Shown: positions 8,170-18,055 of the stretch, piece after piece | Position numbering within the stretch: position 1 is the stretch's first letter | Layout of the letters: each line of letters starts with the position of its first letter | Origin: Candidatus Methylomirabilota bacterium | GTDB taxonomy: Bacteria; Methylomirabilota; Methylomirabilia; Rokubacteriales; CSP1-6 | DNA length: 33,668 bases | NCBI GenBank assembly: GCA_035936835.1 | Contig: DASYVT010000231.1 | Span: 1 to 33,668 of the forward strand | Direction of reading: 5' to 3' | Notes under the pieces: model-generated | The model's input: only the letters and a program-made list of their open reading frames with translations | Databases searched by the model: none | Told to the model about the DNA's origin: nothing | Translations under genes and position numbers: made by a program

Positions 8170-8201
8170 AACACGCGTGGCGTGAAACACGCCTGGCGTG
8201 A
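8166..8201 (+). repeat. Tandem 16-bp direct repeat spanning kdsB stop and MFS start
   Basis: Two 16-base units, 8166-8181 and 8182-8197, differ at one base, and a third unit begins at 8198 with GTGA. The first unit supplies the kdsB TGA; the truncated third supplies the GTG start of the MFS gene. Duplication by slippage may have separated genes that originally overlapped as GTGA. Confidence 0.7.
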
Positions 8202-9391
8202 CTAATCGCTGGGCCATCCTCGCGTTGATCATGGCCGCCCAAACCATGGCCAACGTCGCCCCGCTCGGCATCCCATCCATCGCGCCCTTGATCCGCGAGG
8301 ACCTGGGACTCAGCCTGGCGCAGGCGGGCTCCTTTCTCTCCGCCTACTACGTCGGAGCCTCACTCATGTCCCTGCCCGCCGGCTGGATGGCCGACCGGTG
8401 GGGCGTCATGATGACCATGGTGCTGGGGCAGGCCGTCATCGCCGCCGGCCTCTACGCCGTCGCGGGCACGGGCTCCTTCTCCCTGCTCATGATCGTCATG
8501 ATCTGCGCCGGCGTGGGCTACGGCATGCTCAACCCGACGACGGCCAAGGCGGTCATGGCATGGTTCCCCCGCCGCCAGCGCGCCACCGTCGTCGGCCTCA
8601 AGCAGGTCGGCCTGCCGCTGGGCGGCGCGATCGGCGCCTCGATCATGCCGCCGCTCGCCCTCTGGCTCGGTTGGCGACCGGCGGTCGCGCTACCGGCCTC
8701 GCTGATCGCGGTCCTGGGCGCGCTGACGTGGCTCCTCTACCGCGACCCGCCCGCCGCCGCCGACGCCGGAGGGACGCCGGCGGGAGTCGCGAGCCTCCGG
8801 AGCGTCCTCGGCAACCGCGACCTCTGGCTCGTCTCGGGCGCCACGCTGATCTTCGCGGGCATGCAGACGGTCTGGATGTCCTTCCTCGTCCTCTACCTGA
8901 CGGAGGTGCTGCGCATCTCGCTGGTCCACGCGGGACGCTATCTCGTGATGGCCCAGGCGACCGGCATTGCCGGCCGCGTGATCTTCGGCATGCTCTCCGA
9001 CCGGCTCTTCGGCGGGCGCCGGCGCATCGTGCTCGTCATCGCCGGCGTTGGCTCGACGGCCTGCTCGCTCGTGATGGCGGGAACAGGGCCCGGCACGAGC
9101 GCGTGGGTGCTGGCGCCGCTCGCGCTCGCCTTCGGCTTCTTCGGCATCGGCTGGAACGGCGTCCAGCACACGCTCATGGCAGAGCTGGTCGGCCCGCGCA
9201 GCGCGGGCACGGCCATCGGGCTCGGGCTCGCCATCTCGTCCTTCGGCGTCACCATCTGCCCGCCGATTTTCGGCCTGGCCGCGGAGCGCCTGGGCGGCTT
9301 CGGCGTGCCCTGGGCGGGGCTCGGCCTCGTCATGGCCGCAACCTTGTGCCTCCTGATCCCGGTGCGGGAAGGAAGGATGGAGACCCCGTGA
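8198..9391 (+). CDS. MFS transporter
   Basis: 397 residues rich in hydrophobic segments, consistent with 12 membrane helices of the major facilitator superfamily. The motif-A loop between helices 2 and 3 is visible (AGWMADRWG), with a related AGRVIFGMLSDRLFGGRRR loop in the second half. It is an inner-membrane secondary transporter, probably proton-coupled; the substrate is unknown. The GTG start at 8198 has no good ribosome site and lies in a tandem repeat; the other nearby GTG (8182) is out of frame. Its stop overlaps the start of the next MFS gene (GTGA), so the two are co-translated. Confidence 0.88.
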   Translation: MTNRWAILALIMAAQTMANVAPLGIPSIAPLIREDLGLSLAQAGSFLSAYYVGASLMSLPAGWMADRWGVMMTMVLGQAVIAAGLYAVAGTGSFSLLMIVMICAGVGYGMLNPTTAKAVMAWFPRRQRATVVGLKQVGLPLGGAIGASIMPPLALWLGWRPAVALPASLIAVLGALTWLLYRDPPAAADAGGTPAGVASLRSVLGNRDLWLVSGATLIFAGMQTVWMSFLVLYLTEVLRISLVHAGRYLVMAQATGIAGRVIFGMLSDRLFGGRRRIVLVIAGVGSTACSLVMAGTGPGTSAWVLAPLALAFGFFGIGWNGVQHTLMAELVGPRSAGTAIGLGLAISSFGVTICPPIFGLAAERLGGFGVPWAGLGLVMAATLCLLIPVREGRMETP

Positions 9392-10584
9392 GCGATCGCT
9401 CGTCCTACGGCTGGGTCGTGCTTGGCGCCGCCTTCGTCATCATCACCATGGCCGTCGGCACGCTCTTCTCGCTGGCCGTCTTCCTCAAGCCGCTCGAGGA
9501 CTCCGTCGGCTGGGCGCGCTCGAGCGTCAGCGCCATCGCGCTCCTCAACTGGATCGCCATGGGCCTGGGCTCCTTCCTCGCGGGGTATCTCTCCGACCGT
9601 TTCGGCGCGCGCCCGGTGGTGGTCGGCGGCGGCGTGCTGCTCGGAGCGGGCCTGATCCTCTCCGGACGGACGGAGGCGCTCTGGCAGTTCTACGTCACCT
9701 TCGGCGTCCTGGTCGGCTTCGGCGTGAGCTGCTTCTACGTGCCGCTTACCGTGACGGTCATCCGCTGGTTCGATCACCGGCGCGGGTTGGCAGCGTCTAT
9801 CGTCTCCTCGGGCAACGGCCTCGGCACGTTGGCCCTCGCCCCGCTCACCCGTTGGCTCATCAACAACTATGACTGGCGCACGGCCTTCCTGATTCTGGGC
9901 GAGCTCGCGCTGGTCGTCGTCCTCCCCGCAGCGCTCCTGCTGAGGCGGGCGCCCGCTGCCGCGCTCCCGGCGTCGCAGCCGGCGCCGGAGCCGGGGCTGA
10001 CGGCCCGACGACTCTGGACCTTCTGGCCTTTCTGGGCCATCGCGCTGACCCACTTCGCCTGCTGCGCGGCTCATTCGGGACCGATCTTCCACATGGTTTC
10101 CCACGCCATAGACCAGGGCGTGCCGGCCCTGGCCGCGGCGGGGGCGCTGGGGATCTCGGGGCTGACCTCGATCATCGGGCGCGTGGGCACCGGCATGGTC
10201 GCCGACCGCGTCGGCGCCAAGCCCACCCTGATCGTCGGCCTGATCCTCCAAGCCATGACCATCTTCCTGTACGTCTTCGCCGGCAACGCGGGCACGCTCT
10301 ACGCGCTGGCCATGGTCTTCGGGGTCGCCTATGGCAGCGTCATGCCGCTCTACGCCGTCGTCACTCGCGAGTACTTCGGCGACCGGGCCATGGGCACGGC
10401 CTATGGCGGCGTCTTCTTCATCTCCTGCATCGGCATGGGAGTAGGCTCCTACGCAGGAGGCATCATCCACGATGTGCTGGGATCCTACCTCTGGCTCTTC
10501 CTCGGCTCCGGTGCCATTGCCACCATGGCCATCGTGCTGGCCTTGACGCTCCGGCCGCCCAGGACCGCCCTGCGCCCGGCGTGA
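9388..10584 (+). CDS. MFS transporter (monocarboxylate/oxalate-formate antiporter-like)
   Basis: 398 residues. GTG at 9388 overlaps the preceding TGA; GGATGGAG lies just upstream. The N-terminus YGWVVLGAAFVIITMAVGT, AGYLSDRFGARPVV (motif A) and FDHRRGLAASIVSSGNGLG resemble the monocarboxylate and oxalate/formate branch of the MFS. Twelve helices are expected, with a polar linker near residues 190-205. Substrate specificity cannot be read; an organic acid is the best guess. It is a different subfamily from its partner, so the pair may move two solutes or form a functional couple. The promoter of the next operon starts 22 bases after the stop. Confidence 0.87.
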   Translation: MSDRSSYGWVVLGAAFVIITMAVGTLFSLAVFLKPLEDSVGWARSSVSAIALLNWIAMGLGSFLAGYLSDRFGARPVVVGGGVLLGAGLILSGRTEALWQFYVTFGVLVGFGVSCFYVPLTVTVIRWFDHRRGLAASIVSSGNGLGTLALAPLTRWLINNYDWRTAFLILGELALVVVLPAALLLRRAPAAALPASQPAPEPGLTARRLWTFWPFWAIALTHFACCAAHSGPIFHMVSHAIDQGVPALAAAGALGISGLTSIIGRVGTGMVADRVGAKPTLIVGLILQAMTIFLYVFAGNAGTLYALAMVFGVAYGSVMPLYAVVTREYFGDRAMGTAYGGVFFISCIGMGVGSYAGGIIHDVLGSYLWLFLGSGAIATMAIVLALTLRPPRTALRPA

Positions 10585-10606
10585 CGCACAGCGGCGCTTT
10601 TCCCCG

Positions 10607-10636
10607 TTGACACGCGAGGCTGTTTCTTGCTAAGAA
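10607..10636 (+). promoter_or_regulatory. Predicted promoter of the 12-kb transport operon
   Basis: TTGACA (10607-10612), an 18-base spacer and TAAGAA (10631-10636) lie in the 224-base gap after the second MFS gene. The distance to the first start codon is about 170 bases, leaving a long leader. That leader contains a small CGGGGC/GCCCCG hairpin and a good ribosome site (AAGGAG, 10794-10799); I see no known riboswitch in it. Confidence 0.55.
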
Positions 10637-10808
10637 TGCGCCACGATTTCGCGTGATTGCTCACCACTTCAGGAACCTGTGACTGCCTTCGCGAGCGTTG
10701 ATCCTCACGGCCGGGGCTGGCCCCGCCGCACGGAGCCTGCTCACCCGAACCTGGAAGGGAACGGCTGCACACCACAGACGGTTCACCAAGAGTAAGGAGA
10801 CCGAGTCA

Positions 10809-12167
10809 ATGACGACAGAGAAGCGCGAGGACGGAGCGTCGAACAGCCCGCAGGTGGACCGCCGGACCTTCATCAAAACCACGGGCGTGGCCGCGGGTGT
10901 GGCGGGCGGCCTCGAGGGCATCCTGGCCGCGCGCCGCGCGCCGGCCTTCGCCCAGGGCACGAAGCTGCACTGGGTGCGCTGGGTGGACTTCATCCCGGAG
11001 TCGGACGTGGAGCTGAAGCGCCAGATGCCCGAGGCATCCAAGGCGCTGGGCGCCGAGTGCGTGCTCGAGACCATCAATGCCAACGACCTCCAGGCCCGCA
11101 TCACCGCGGCCATCCAGTCGGGCGCCGGCGCCGACATCTTCAACTTCCAGTACAACTGGCCCCACCTGTACCAGAACGCCGTCGCGGACGTGTCCGATGT
11201 CGCCGGCGAGCTGGGCAAGGCCGAGGGCGGCTTCTACGAAATCTTCCCGCCCTCCTGCCAGGTCAACGGCAAGTGGCTGGCCCTGCCTCACTCGATCGTC
11301 GGGAACGCCGTCGCCTACCGGAAGTCCTGGCTGAAGGAGGCCGGAGCGAGCGAGTACCCCAAGACCTGGGACGCGGCGCTCAAGCTCTTCCCGGAGCTGA
11401 AGAAGAAGGGCAAGCCATACGGCCAGACGCTCGGCCACACATTCGGCGACGCGCCGACCTTTACGTACACGATGCTCTGGGCCTTCGGCGGCGCCGAGAC
11501 GGACAAGACAGGAAAGAAGGTCGTGCTCAACAGCAAGGGAGCGGTCGACTCGGTCAAGTTCATGCAGTCGTTCTGGAAGGACTCCTGCGATGAGGGCGGG
11601 CTTGCCTGGGACGACACGAACAACAACCGCGCCTTCCACGCGGGCGAGATCTCTGCCACGCTCAACGGCGCCAGCATCTACATCGTGGCCAAGCGGCAGA
11701 AGGAGAAGATCAAGGACGAGAAGGGCGAGCCGATGTATCTCGACATCGGGCACGCGCCGCTGCCGGCCGGCCCGTCGGGCGCCTACCTCCTCTTCCTCAA
11801 CCAGTCGAACGCGCTCATGAAGTACTCGAAGAACCCGAAGCTCGCGAAGGACTTCCTCCGCTGGATCCACAAGTCGGACAACTACGGCAAATGGTTCACG
11901 ACGCAGGAGGGCTACAGCGTCGGCGGCACCAAGGTCTGGGAGAACAACCCCATGTGGGCCAAGCTCGACGAGCCGCTCAAGATGTTCCGGACCGCGGCGC
12001 GCAACACGCGCCTCTTCGGCTACGCCGGCCCGTCCACGGCCAAGGCGACCGAGGCCTTCACGAAGTACATCGTGACGGACATGTACGCCAAGGCCGTCCA
12101 GGGCATGAAGGCCGAGGACGCCGTGAAGTGGGCCGAAGGCGAGCTCAAGAAGGTCTACGAGGCCTAG
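10809..12167 (+). CDS. ABC sugar-type substrate-binding protein 1 of tandem triplet (SBP_bac_1), Tat-exported
   Basis: 452 residues from ATG at 10809, nine bases after AAGGAG. A twin-arginine signal is clear (DRRTFIKT, arginines 18-19, cleavage near AFAQ 46-49). The mature part begins LHWVRWVDFIPESD and contains the WDDTNNNRAF block shared by all five CUT1-type binding proteins here. Length and layout match the extracellular solute-binding family 1 (UgpB/MalE-like). It should deliver a sugar, glycerophosphodiester or related polyol to the MalF/MalG pair downstream. It is the first gene of the operon. A 76-base stretch near its 3' end (12077-12152) is identical to the second copy, so duplication or gene conversion is recent there. 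The ligand is unknown. Confidence 0.9.
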   Translation: MTTEKREDGASNSPQVDRRTFIKTTGVAAGVAGGLEGILAARRAPAFAQGTKLHWVRWVDFIPESDVELKRQMPEASKALGAECVLETINANDLQARITAAIQSGAGADIFNFQYNWPHLYQNAVADVSDVAGELGKAEGGFYEIFPPSCQVNGKWLALPHSIVGNAVAYRKSWLKEAGASEYPKTWDAALKLFPELKKKGKPYGQTLGHTFGDAPTFTYTMLWAFGGAETDKTGKKVVLNSKGAVDSVKFMQSFWKDSCDEGGLAWDDTNNNRAFHAGEISATLNGASIYIVAKRQKEKIKDEKGEPMYLDIGHAPLPAGPSGAYLLFLNQSNALMKYSKNPKLAKDFLRWIHKSDNYGKWFTTQEGYSVGGTKVWENNPMWAKLDEPLKMFRTAARNTRLFGYAGPSTAKATEAFTKYIVTDMYAKAVQGMKAEDAVKWAEGELKKVYEA

Positions 12168-12195
12168 TCACCGATCCGACATGACGGAGGGGTCT

Positions 12196-13560
12196 ATGAC
12201 GACTCCAATAGCTGACACCGCGACCACGGGACGGACAACCGTAGACCGCAGGACGTTTCTCACGACCGCCGCCGCCGCGGGTCTGACCGCGGCGGCAGGC
12301 ATCGAGGGAATCCTGGCCGCCGGCCGGGCGCCGGCCTTCGCCCAGGGCACCAAGCTTCACATCGTCCGGTGGGTGGACTTCATCCCCGAGGCCGACCTCG
12401 AGCTGAAGCGCCAGGCGCCCGAGGCCTCCAAGGCTCTCGGCGCCGAGGTCACCTTCGAGTTCATCAACGCCAACGATCTCCAGGCACGGATCACCGCCGC
12501 CATCCAGTCCGGCAGCGGCGCCGACATCATCCAGATGCTCTGGAACTGGCCGCAGCTCTACGCCAATGGCCTGGTGGACGTGTCCGACGTCGCCGAGCCC
12601 ATCGGCAAAGCCCAGGGCGGCTACTACGACGTGTTCAACAATACCGCGAGGGTCGGCGGGCGGTGGCTGGCGGTCCCGCACGGCACCGGCGGGAATGCCA
12701 TCGCCTACCGTCGGTCGTGGCACGCGGAGATCGGGGTCAAGGAGTTCCCGAATACCTGGGACGAGTGGCGCGAGGTGGGCAAAAAGCTCAAGGCCAAGGG
12801 CAAGCCGGTGGGCCAGGCGCTCGGCCACAGCTTCGGCGACCCGCCGACCTTCGCGTATCCGCTCCTCTGGGACTTCGGCGGCGCCGAGGTTGACACGACC
12901 GGAAAGAAGGTCGTGATCAACAGCAAGGGCGCCATCGAATCGGTGAAGTTCATGCAGGCCTTCTGGAAGGACGCCTGCGACGAGGGCGGGCTTGCCTGGG
13001 ACGATACCAACAACAACCGCGCCTTCCACTCCGGCGACATCTCGGCGACACTCAATGGCGCCTCCATCTACATCGTGGCCAAGCGACAGAAGGACAAGCT
13101 CAAGGACGAGAAGGGCGAGCCCCTCTTCCAGGACATCGAGCACGCGGCCCTGCTCCCGAAGGGACCGGCCGGGCAGTTCGCCCTCTACGGCGCCTTTCAG
13201 CACTCCGTCATGAAGTACTCGAAGAACCAGAAGCTCGCCAAGGATCTCCTCAGGTGGATGCACCAGAAGGAAAACTACGGGAAGTGGTTCGAGGTCAACG
13301 AGGGGTATACCGTCGGCGCCACCAAGGTCTGGGAGGAGGACCCGATGTGGAGCCGGATCGACAAGCCCCTGCAGATCTTCCGGCAGGCGGCGCGCCAGAC
13401 GCGGATGTTGGGCTATCCAGGCCCGGCATCGGCCAAGGCCACGGAGTCCTACACGAAGTACATCATCGTGGACATGTACGCCAAGGCCGTCCAGGGCATG
13501 AAGGCCGAGGACGCCGTGAAGTGGGCCGAAGGCGAGCTCAAGAAGATCTACGAGGCCTGA
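12196..13560 (+). CDS. ABC sugar-type substrate-binding protein 2 of tandem triplet (SBP_bac_1), Tat-exported
   Basis: 454 residues from ATG at 12196. An in-frame ATG at 12181 is rejected because the ribosome site GGAGG (12186-12190) lies between the two, and the third copy starts at the matching position. The Tat signal has arginines 18-19 (DRRTFLTT) and cleavage near AFAQ 47-50. The mature protein is clearly homologous to copies 1 and 3 along its whole length, with the shared IPEADLELKRQAPEASKALG and WDDTNNNRAF blocks. It differs in the presumed pocket segment (MLWNWPQLYAN against FQYNWPHLYQN in copy 1), so it may bind a related but different ligand. The gene lies 28 bases after copy 1 and 27 before copy 3. 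Confidence 0.9.
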   Translation: MTTPIADTATTGRTTVDRRTFLTTAAAAGLTAAAGIEGILAAGRAPAFAQGTKLHIVRWVDFIPEADLELKRQAPEASKALGAEVTFEFINANDLQARITAAIQSGSGADIIQMLWNWPQLYANGLVDVSDVAEPIGKAQGGYYDVFNNTARVGGRWLAVPHGTGGNAIAYRRSWHAEIGVKEFPNTWDEWREVGKKLKAKGKPVGQALGHSFGDPPTFAYPLLWDFGGAEVDTTGKKVVINSKGAIESVKFMQAFWKDACDEGGLAWDDTNNNRAFHSGDISATLNGASIYIVAKRQKDKLKDEKGEPLFQDIEHAALLPKGPAGQFALYGAFQHSVMKYSKNQKLAKDLLRWMHQKENYGKWFEVNEGYTVGATKVWEEDPMWSRIDKPLQIFRQAARQTRMLGYPGPASAKATESYTKYIIVDMYAKAVQGMKAEDAVKWAEGELKKIYEA

Positions 13561-13587
13561 TAGCTATCTCTACACTACGGAGGGTCC

Positions 13588-14961
13588 ATGACGACTCCAA
13601 CAGCTGACAACGCAGCCACAGGACGGACGACCGTAGACCGCCGGACATTTATCAAGACGGCGGGCCTCACGGCGTCCGCCGCCGCGGGACTGACCGCGGC
13701 GGCGGGCATCGAGGGCATCCTGGCCGCGCGCCGCGCGCCGGCCTTCGCCCAGGGCACGCGGCTCAACATCCTCCGCTGGGTGGACTTCATCCCGGCCTGC
13801 GACGTGGAGCTGAAGCGCCAGGCGCCCGAGGCCTCCAAGGCGCTCGGCGCCGAGGTGGTTTTCGAGTTCATCAACGGCAACGACCTCCAGCCGCGGATCA
13901 CGGCCGCCATGCAGTCGGGGGCGGGACCGGACATCATCATGATGCTGCACAACTGGCCGCACCTCTACCAGAACGGCCTCGTGGACGTGACCGATCTGGG
14001 TGATTGGCAGGGCAAGGAGCAGGGCGGCTACTACGCCCAGTCCGAGGCGGCTGCCAAGGACGGCAAGCGCTGGCTCGCCCTGCCCCACGGCATCGTGGGG
14101 CTGCAGTTCGCCTACCGGAAGTCGTGGTTCGACGAGGTGGGCCAGACCTCGTGGCCGAAGACCCTCGACGAGCTGCGCCAGGTCGGGATGAAGCTCAAGA
14201 AGAAGGGCCATCCTCTCGGCCAGACGCTCGGCCACACCTTCGGCGACGCTCCGGCCTGGTCCTACCCGCTCACCTGGGGTTTCGGCGGCGCGGAAGTGGA
14301 CAGAACCGGCAAGAAAGTCGTGCTGAACAGCAAGGAGACCGTCGAGGCGGTCAAGTTCATGCAGGCCTACTGGAAGGACGCCTGCGACGAAGGCGGCTTC
14401 GCCTGGGACGACACGAGCAACAATCGCGCGTTCCTCTCGGGCGAAATCGCGGCGACTCTCAACGGCGCGAGCATCTACATCGCGGCCAAGCGGGGCCAGG
14501 ACAAGATCAAGGACGAGAAGGGCGAGGCCATGGTCAAGGACATCCAGCACGGGCCCATCCCGAACGGGCCGGCCGGGACGTGGGCGTACCACGTCGCCTT
14601 CTCGCACGCCGTCATGAAGTACGGGAAGAACCCCAACCTTGCCAAGGACTTGCTCAAGTGGATGCATGGTAAGGACCAGTTCGGCAAGTGGTTCCTCGTC
14701 GCCGACGGCTTCTCGGTCGGCTCGACGAAGTACTGGGAACAGAGTCCGATGTGGAATACCATCGACGCGCCGATGAAGATCTATCGCCAGGCCGCCGCCG
14801 CCTCGCGGATGATCGGCTACGCCGGGCCGCCGTCGGCCAAGGCGACGGAGGTCTACTCGAAGTACATCCTGACCGACATGTACGCCAAGGCCTGCCAGGG
14901 CACCAAGGCCGAGGACGCCGTAGCGTGGGCGTCCGGCGAGCTGGGAAAGATCTACGGATAA
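13588..14961 (+). CDS. ABC sugar-type substrate-binding protein 3 of tandem triplet (SBP_bac_1), Tat-exported
   Basis: 457 residues from ATG at 13588, three bases after GGAGGG. Its first 20 residues nearly match copy 2 at both DNA and protein level, with arginines 18-19 (DRRTFIKT) and a slightly longer Ala-rich signal ending AFAQ 52-55. The shared family block appears as WDDTSNNRAF. The presumed pocket segment reads MLHNWPHLYQN. The C-terminal tail (ASGELGKIYG) has drifted from the almost identical tails of copies 1 and 2. The stop is four bases before the GTG of the MalF permease, so this copy is the one most tightly coupled to the membrane components. Confidence 0.9.
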   Translation: MTTPTADNAATGRTTVDRRTFIKTAGLTASAAAGLTAAAGIEGILAARRAPAFAQGTRLNILRWVDFIPACDVELKRQAPEASKALGAEVVFEFINGNDLQPRITAAMQSGAGPDIIMMLHNWPHLYQNGLVDVTDLGDWQGKEQGGYYAQSEAAAKDGKRWLALPHGIVGLQFAYRKSWFDEVGQTSWPKTLDELRQVGMKLKKKGHPLGQTLGHTFGDAPAWSYPLTWGFGGAEVDRTGKKVVLNSKETVEAVKFMQAYWKDACDEGGFAWDDTSNNRAFLSGEIAATLNGASIYIAAKRGQDKIKDEKGEAMVKDIQHGPIPNGPAGTWAYHVAFSHAVMKYGKNPNLAKDLLKWMHGKDQFGKWFLVADGFSVGSTKYWEQSPMWNTIDAPMKIYRQAAAASRMIGYAGPPSAKATEVYSKYILTDMYAKACQGTKAEDAVAWASGELGKIYG

Positions 14962-14965
14962 CGAA

Positions 14966-15934
14966 GTGAAGAAGCCCATCGCCGGCGGATCGGGCAGCGC
15001 GGCCGGAATCGCGGCCGCGCTGCCCCACGCCGAGGCGTCGCGCCCCGGGCGGATGACCCGGTGGCTCGAGAGCGAGCGCCTCCTGGCGACACTCCTGCTG
15101 GCGCCGGCGGTGCTCCTGCTCGGCCTCTTCATCGCCTACCCGTTCGTGATGGGCGTGTGGCTGTCAATGTCAAACGTCAGCGTGGGCAATCCGGGCGAGT
15201 TCGTCTGGTTCCGCAACTTCATCAAGGCCTGGAACGATTCGATCTTCCGGACCGCATTCGGGAACACGGTCTTCTACACGTTCTGGGCGACCATCTTCAA
15301 GCTGGCGCTCGGGATGTGGCTGGCGCTCCTCCTCAACCGGCACTTCCGGGGCAAGCGGATCGTGCGGGCCGGCATGCTCCTGCCCTTCATCGTGCCGACC
15401 GTGCTCAGCACCTTCGCGTGGCGCTGGATGTTCGACCCGACGTTCAGCGTGCTCAACTGGATGCTCTACCAGGGCGGCTTCATCACCACCAAGCTGCCCT
15501 TCCTCTCCGACGGCACCTACGGCATGTGGTGCGCCATCGTGGTCAACACGTGGCGCGGCATGCCCTTCTTCGCCATCACGCTGCTGGCCGGGCTGCAGAC
15601 CATCAGCCCCGATCTCCAGGAGGCCGCCTCGCTCGACGGGGCCAACGGCTGGTACCGGTTCTGGCACGTCACCTGGCCGCTCCTCAAGCCCGTGACCGTG
15701 GTCGTCGTGGTGTTCTCGATCATTCAGACCTTCTCCGACTTCCAGCTGATCTACGTCCTGACGGGCGGCGGCCCGGCCAACGCCACGCACCTCCTGGCAA
15801 CCTACGCCTACCAGATCGGCATCGCCACGGGGCTCCTGGGCGAGGGCGCCGCGATCTCGCTCTTCATGTTGCCGGTCCTCTTCATCGTGGTCTGGCTGCA
15901 GCTCCGCTACCTCCGCCGCCTGGAAGGGGCGTAG
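14966..15934 (+). CDS. MalF-type sugar ABC permease (pair 1)
   Basis: 322 residues from GTG at 14966. A 35-residue polar N-terminal tail precedes the first membrane segment, LLATLLLAPAVLLLGLFIAYPF. The ATPase-coupling EAA loop is canonical (EAASLDGA, 219-226). TGGGPANATHLLATYAYQIG near the end is typical of UgpA/MalF/LacF proteins. It forms half of the inner-membrane channel with the MalG encoded three bases later. Close homologues occur at 25751-26734 and 31427-32365 in this window. Confidence 0.93.
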   Translation: MKKPIAGGSGSAAGIAAALPHAEASRPGRMTRWLESERLLATLLLAPAVLLLGLFIAYPFVMGVWLSMSNVSVGNPGEFVWFRNFIKAWNDSIFRTAFGNTVFYTFWATIFKLALGMWLALLLNRHFRGKRIVRAGMLLPFIVPTVLSTFAWRWMFDPTFSVLNWMLYQGGFITTKLPFLSDGTYGMWCAIVVNTWRGMPFFAITLLAGLQTISPDLQEAASLDGANGWYRFWHVTWPLLKPVTVVVVVFSIIQTFSDFQLIYVLTGGGPANATHLLATYAYQIGIATGLLGEGAAISLFMLPVLFIVVWLQLRYLRRLEGA

Positions 15935-15937
15935 CGC

Positions 15938-16789
15938 GTGGTCATTGAACGCCGCTGGAAGCGGTGGGTGTACTTCTACATTCCGCTCACGGTCTTCGTG
16001 ATCGGGACGCTCTTCCCCTTCTACTGGATGCTGATCACGGCCATTCGCCCCGATTCCGAACTCTACCGCTCCTGGCGGGCGGTCAACAACGCGCCCTTCT
16101 GGACGCTGCACCCGACGCTCGAGCACTTCCAGGACCTCTTCGCCAAGACCACGTTCCCGCGCTGGCTCTGGAACACGTTCTTCATCGCCTGCGCCTCCAC
16201 GGCCATCTCGCTTTTCTGCGGGCTCCTGGCCGGCTACGCGCTCGGGCGCCTCAAGTTTCCGCTGGCCGGCACGATCGGCACCTCCATCTTCGTCACCTAC
16301 CTCGTGCCGCCGACGCTCCTCTTCATCCCGCTGGCGAACATCATTCGCGCCTTCCAGCTCGGCGACACGCCGTGGGCGCTCATCCTGACCTACCCGACCT
16401 TCCTGATCCCCTTCTGCACCTGGCTGCTCATGGGCTACTTCAAGACCATTCCGAAGGAGCTGGAGGAGTGCGCGCGCATCGACGGCGCGACGCGCTTCGG
16501 GGCCATGATCCGAATCATCTTCCCGATCGCCGTTCCCGGCATCCTCTCGGCGGGGATCTTCGCCTTCACGCTGTCGTGGAACGAGTTCATCTACGCGCTC
16601 GTCTTCCTCTCCTCGCCCGAGAAGAAGACGGTCCCGGTCGGCGTGGTCTCGGAGCTGATCCGCGGGGACATCTACTTTTGGGGCCAGCTCATGGCGGGGG
16701 CCCTGCTGGGCTCCATCCCCGTCGCCGTCGTCTACTCCTTCTTCGTCGAGTACTACGTGACGGGCCTGACCGGCTCCGTCAAGGGGTAG
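15938..16789 (+). CDS. MalG-type sugar ABC permease (pair 1)
   Basis: 283 residues from GTG at 15938, three bases after the MalF stop. Hydrophobic segments follow the MalG pattern, and the EAA loop is canonical (EECARIDGA, 176-184). The C-terminal region has the ELIRGDIYFWGQLMAGALL block, also found in the MalG proteins of pairs 3 and 4 but not in pair 2. It is the last gene before a 171-base gap holding a strong hairpin and the ATPase gene. Confidence 0.93.
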   Translation: MVIERRWKRWVYFYIPLTVFVIGTLFPFYWMLITAIRPDSELYRSWRAVNNAPFWTLHPTLEHFQDLFAKTTFPRWLWNTFFIACASTAISLFCGLLAGYALGRLKFPLAGTIGTSIFVTYLVPPTLLFIPLANIIRAFQLGDTPWALILTYPTFLIPFCTWLLMGYFKTIPKELEECARIDGATRFGAMIRIIFPIAVPGILSAGIFAFTLSWNEFIYALVFLSSPEKKTVPVGVVSELIRGDIYFWGQLMAGALLGSIPVAVVYSFFVEYYVTGLTGSVKG

Positions 16790-16845
16790 CCACCACCCGA
16801 GGGAGGACTCGCAGGGCGCGGCGTCAGGCCCGGTGGGGGGGGCCT

Positions 16846-16873
16846 GGGGGAGGAGCGGCGGTCGCTCCCCCCC
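16846..16873 (+). terminator. Strong GC hairpin before the MalK gene
   Basis: GGGGG (16846-16850), a bulged A and GGAGCG (16852-16857) pair with CGCTCC (16863-16868) and CCCCC (16869-16873) around a five-base loop. An AT-rich patch (16874-16894) follows instead of a T-tract; it holds TATGCT, which could be a -10, but no -35 is seen. The hairpin may reduce read-through from the upstream genes or protect their message. The rest of the 171-base gap shows nothing else I can name. Confidence 0.5.
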
Positions 16874-16960
16874 AGAACATAACTATGCTAGTATCCGCCG
16901 CGCGGGGGGTGTTGGCCTCCCGGGCGGGTGTCCGACTCTCAAGAATGAAAGAGGTCGCCC

Positions 16961-18054
<1,094 letters not shown>

Positions 18055-18055
<1 letters not shown>

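Noticed and set aside
8938-10470. Minus-strand open frame of 510 codons opposite the MFS genes
   Set aside because: Composition is typical of a shadow frame (Asp, Arg, Glu, Gly) and both MFS proteins on the other strand are complete.
12181-12195. Earlier ATG for the second binding protein
   Set aside because: The ribosome site lies downstream of it, and the third copy starts at the position matching ATG 12196.
13570-15132. Minus-strand open frame of 520 codons across the third binding protein
   Set aside because: Arg/Leu/Val/Gly/Asp-rich shadow of the plus-strand genes with similar shadows opposite the other two copies; no family match and no ribosome site.
16874-16894. AT-rich TATGCT/TAGTAT patch as a MalK promoter
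   Set aside because: No -35-like sequence lies at 16-18 bases upstream; it may only be a loose region after the hairpin.
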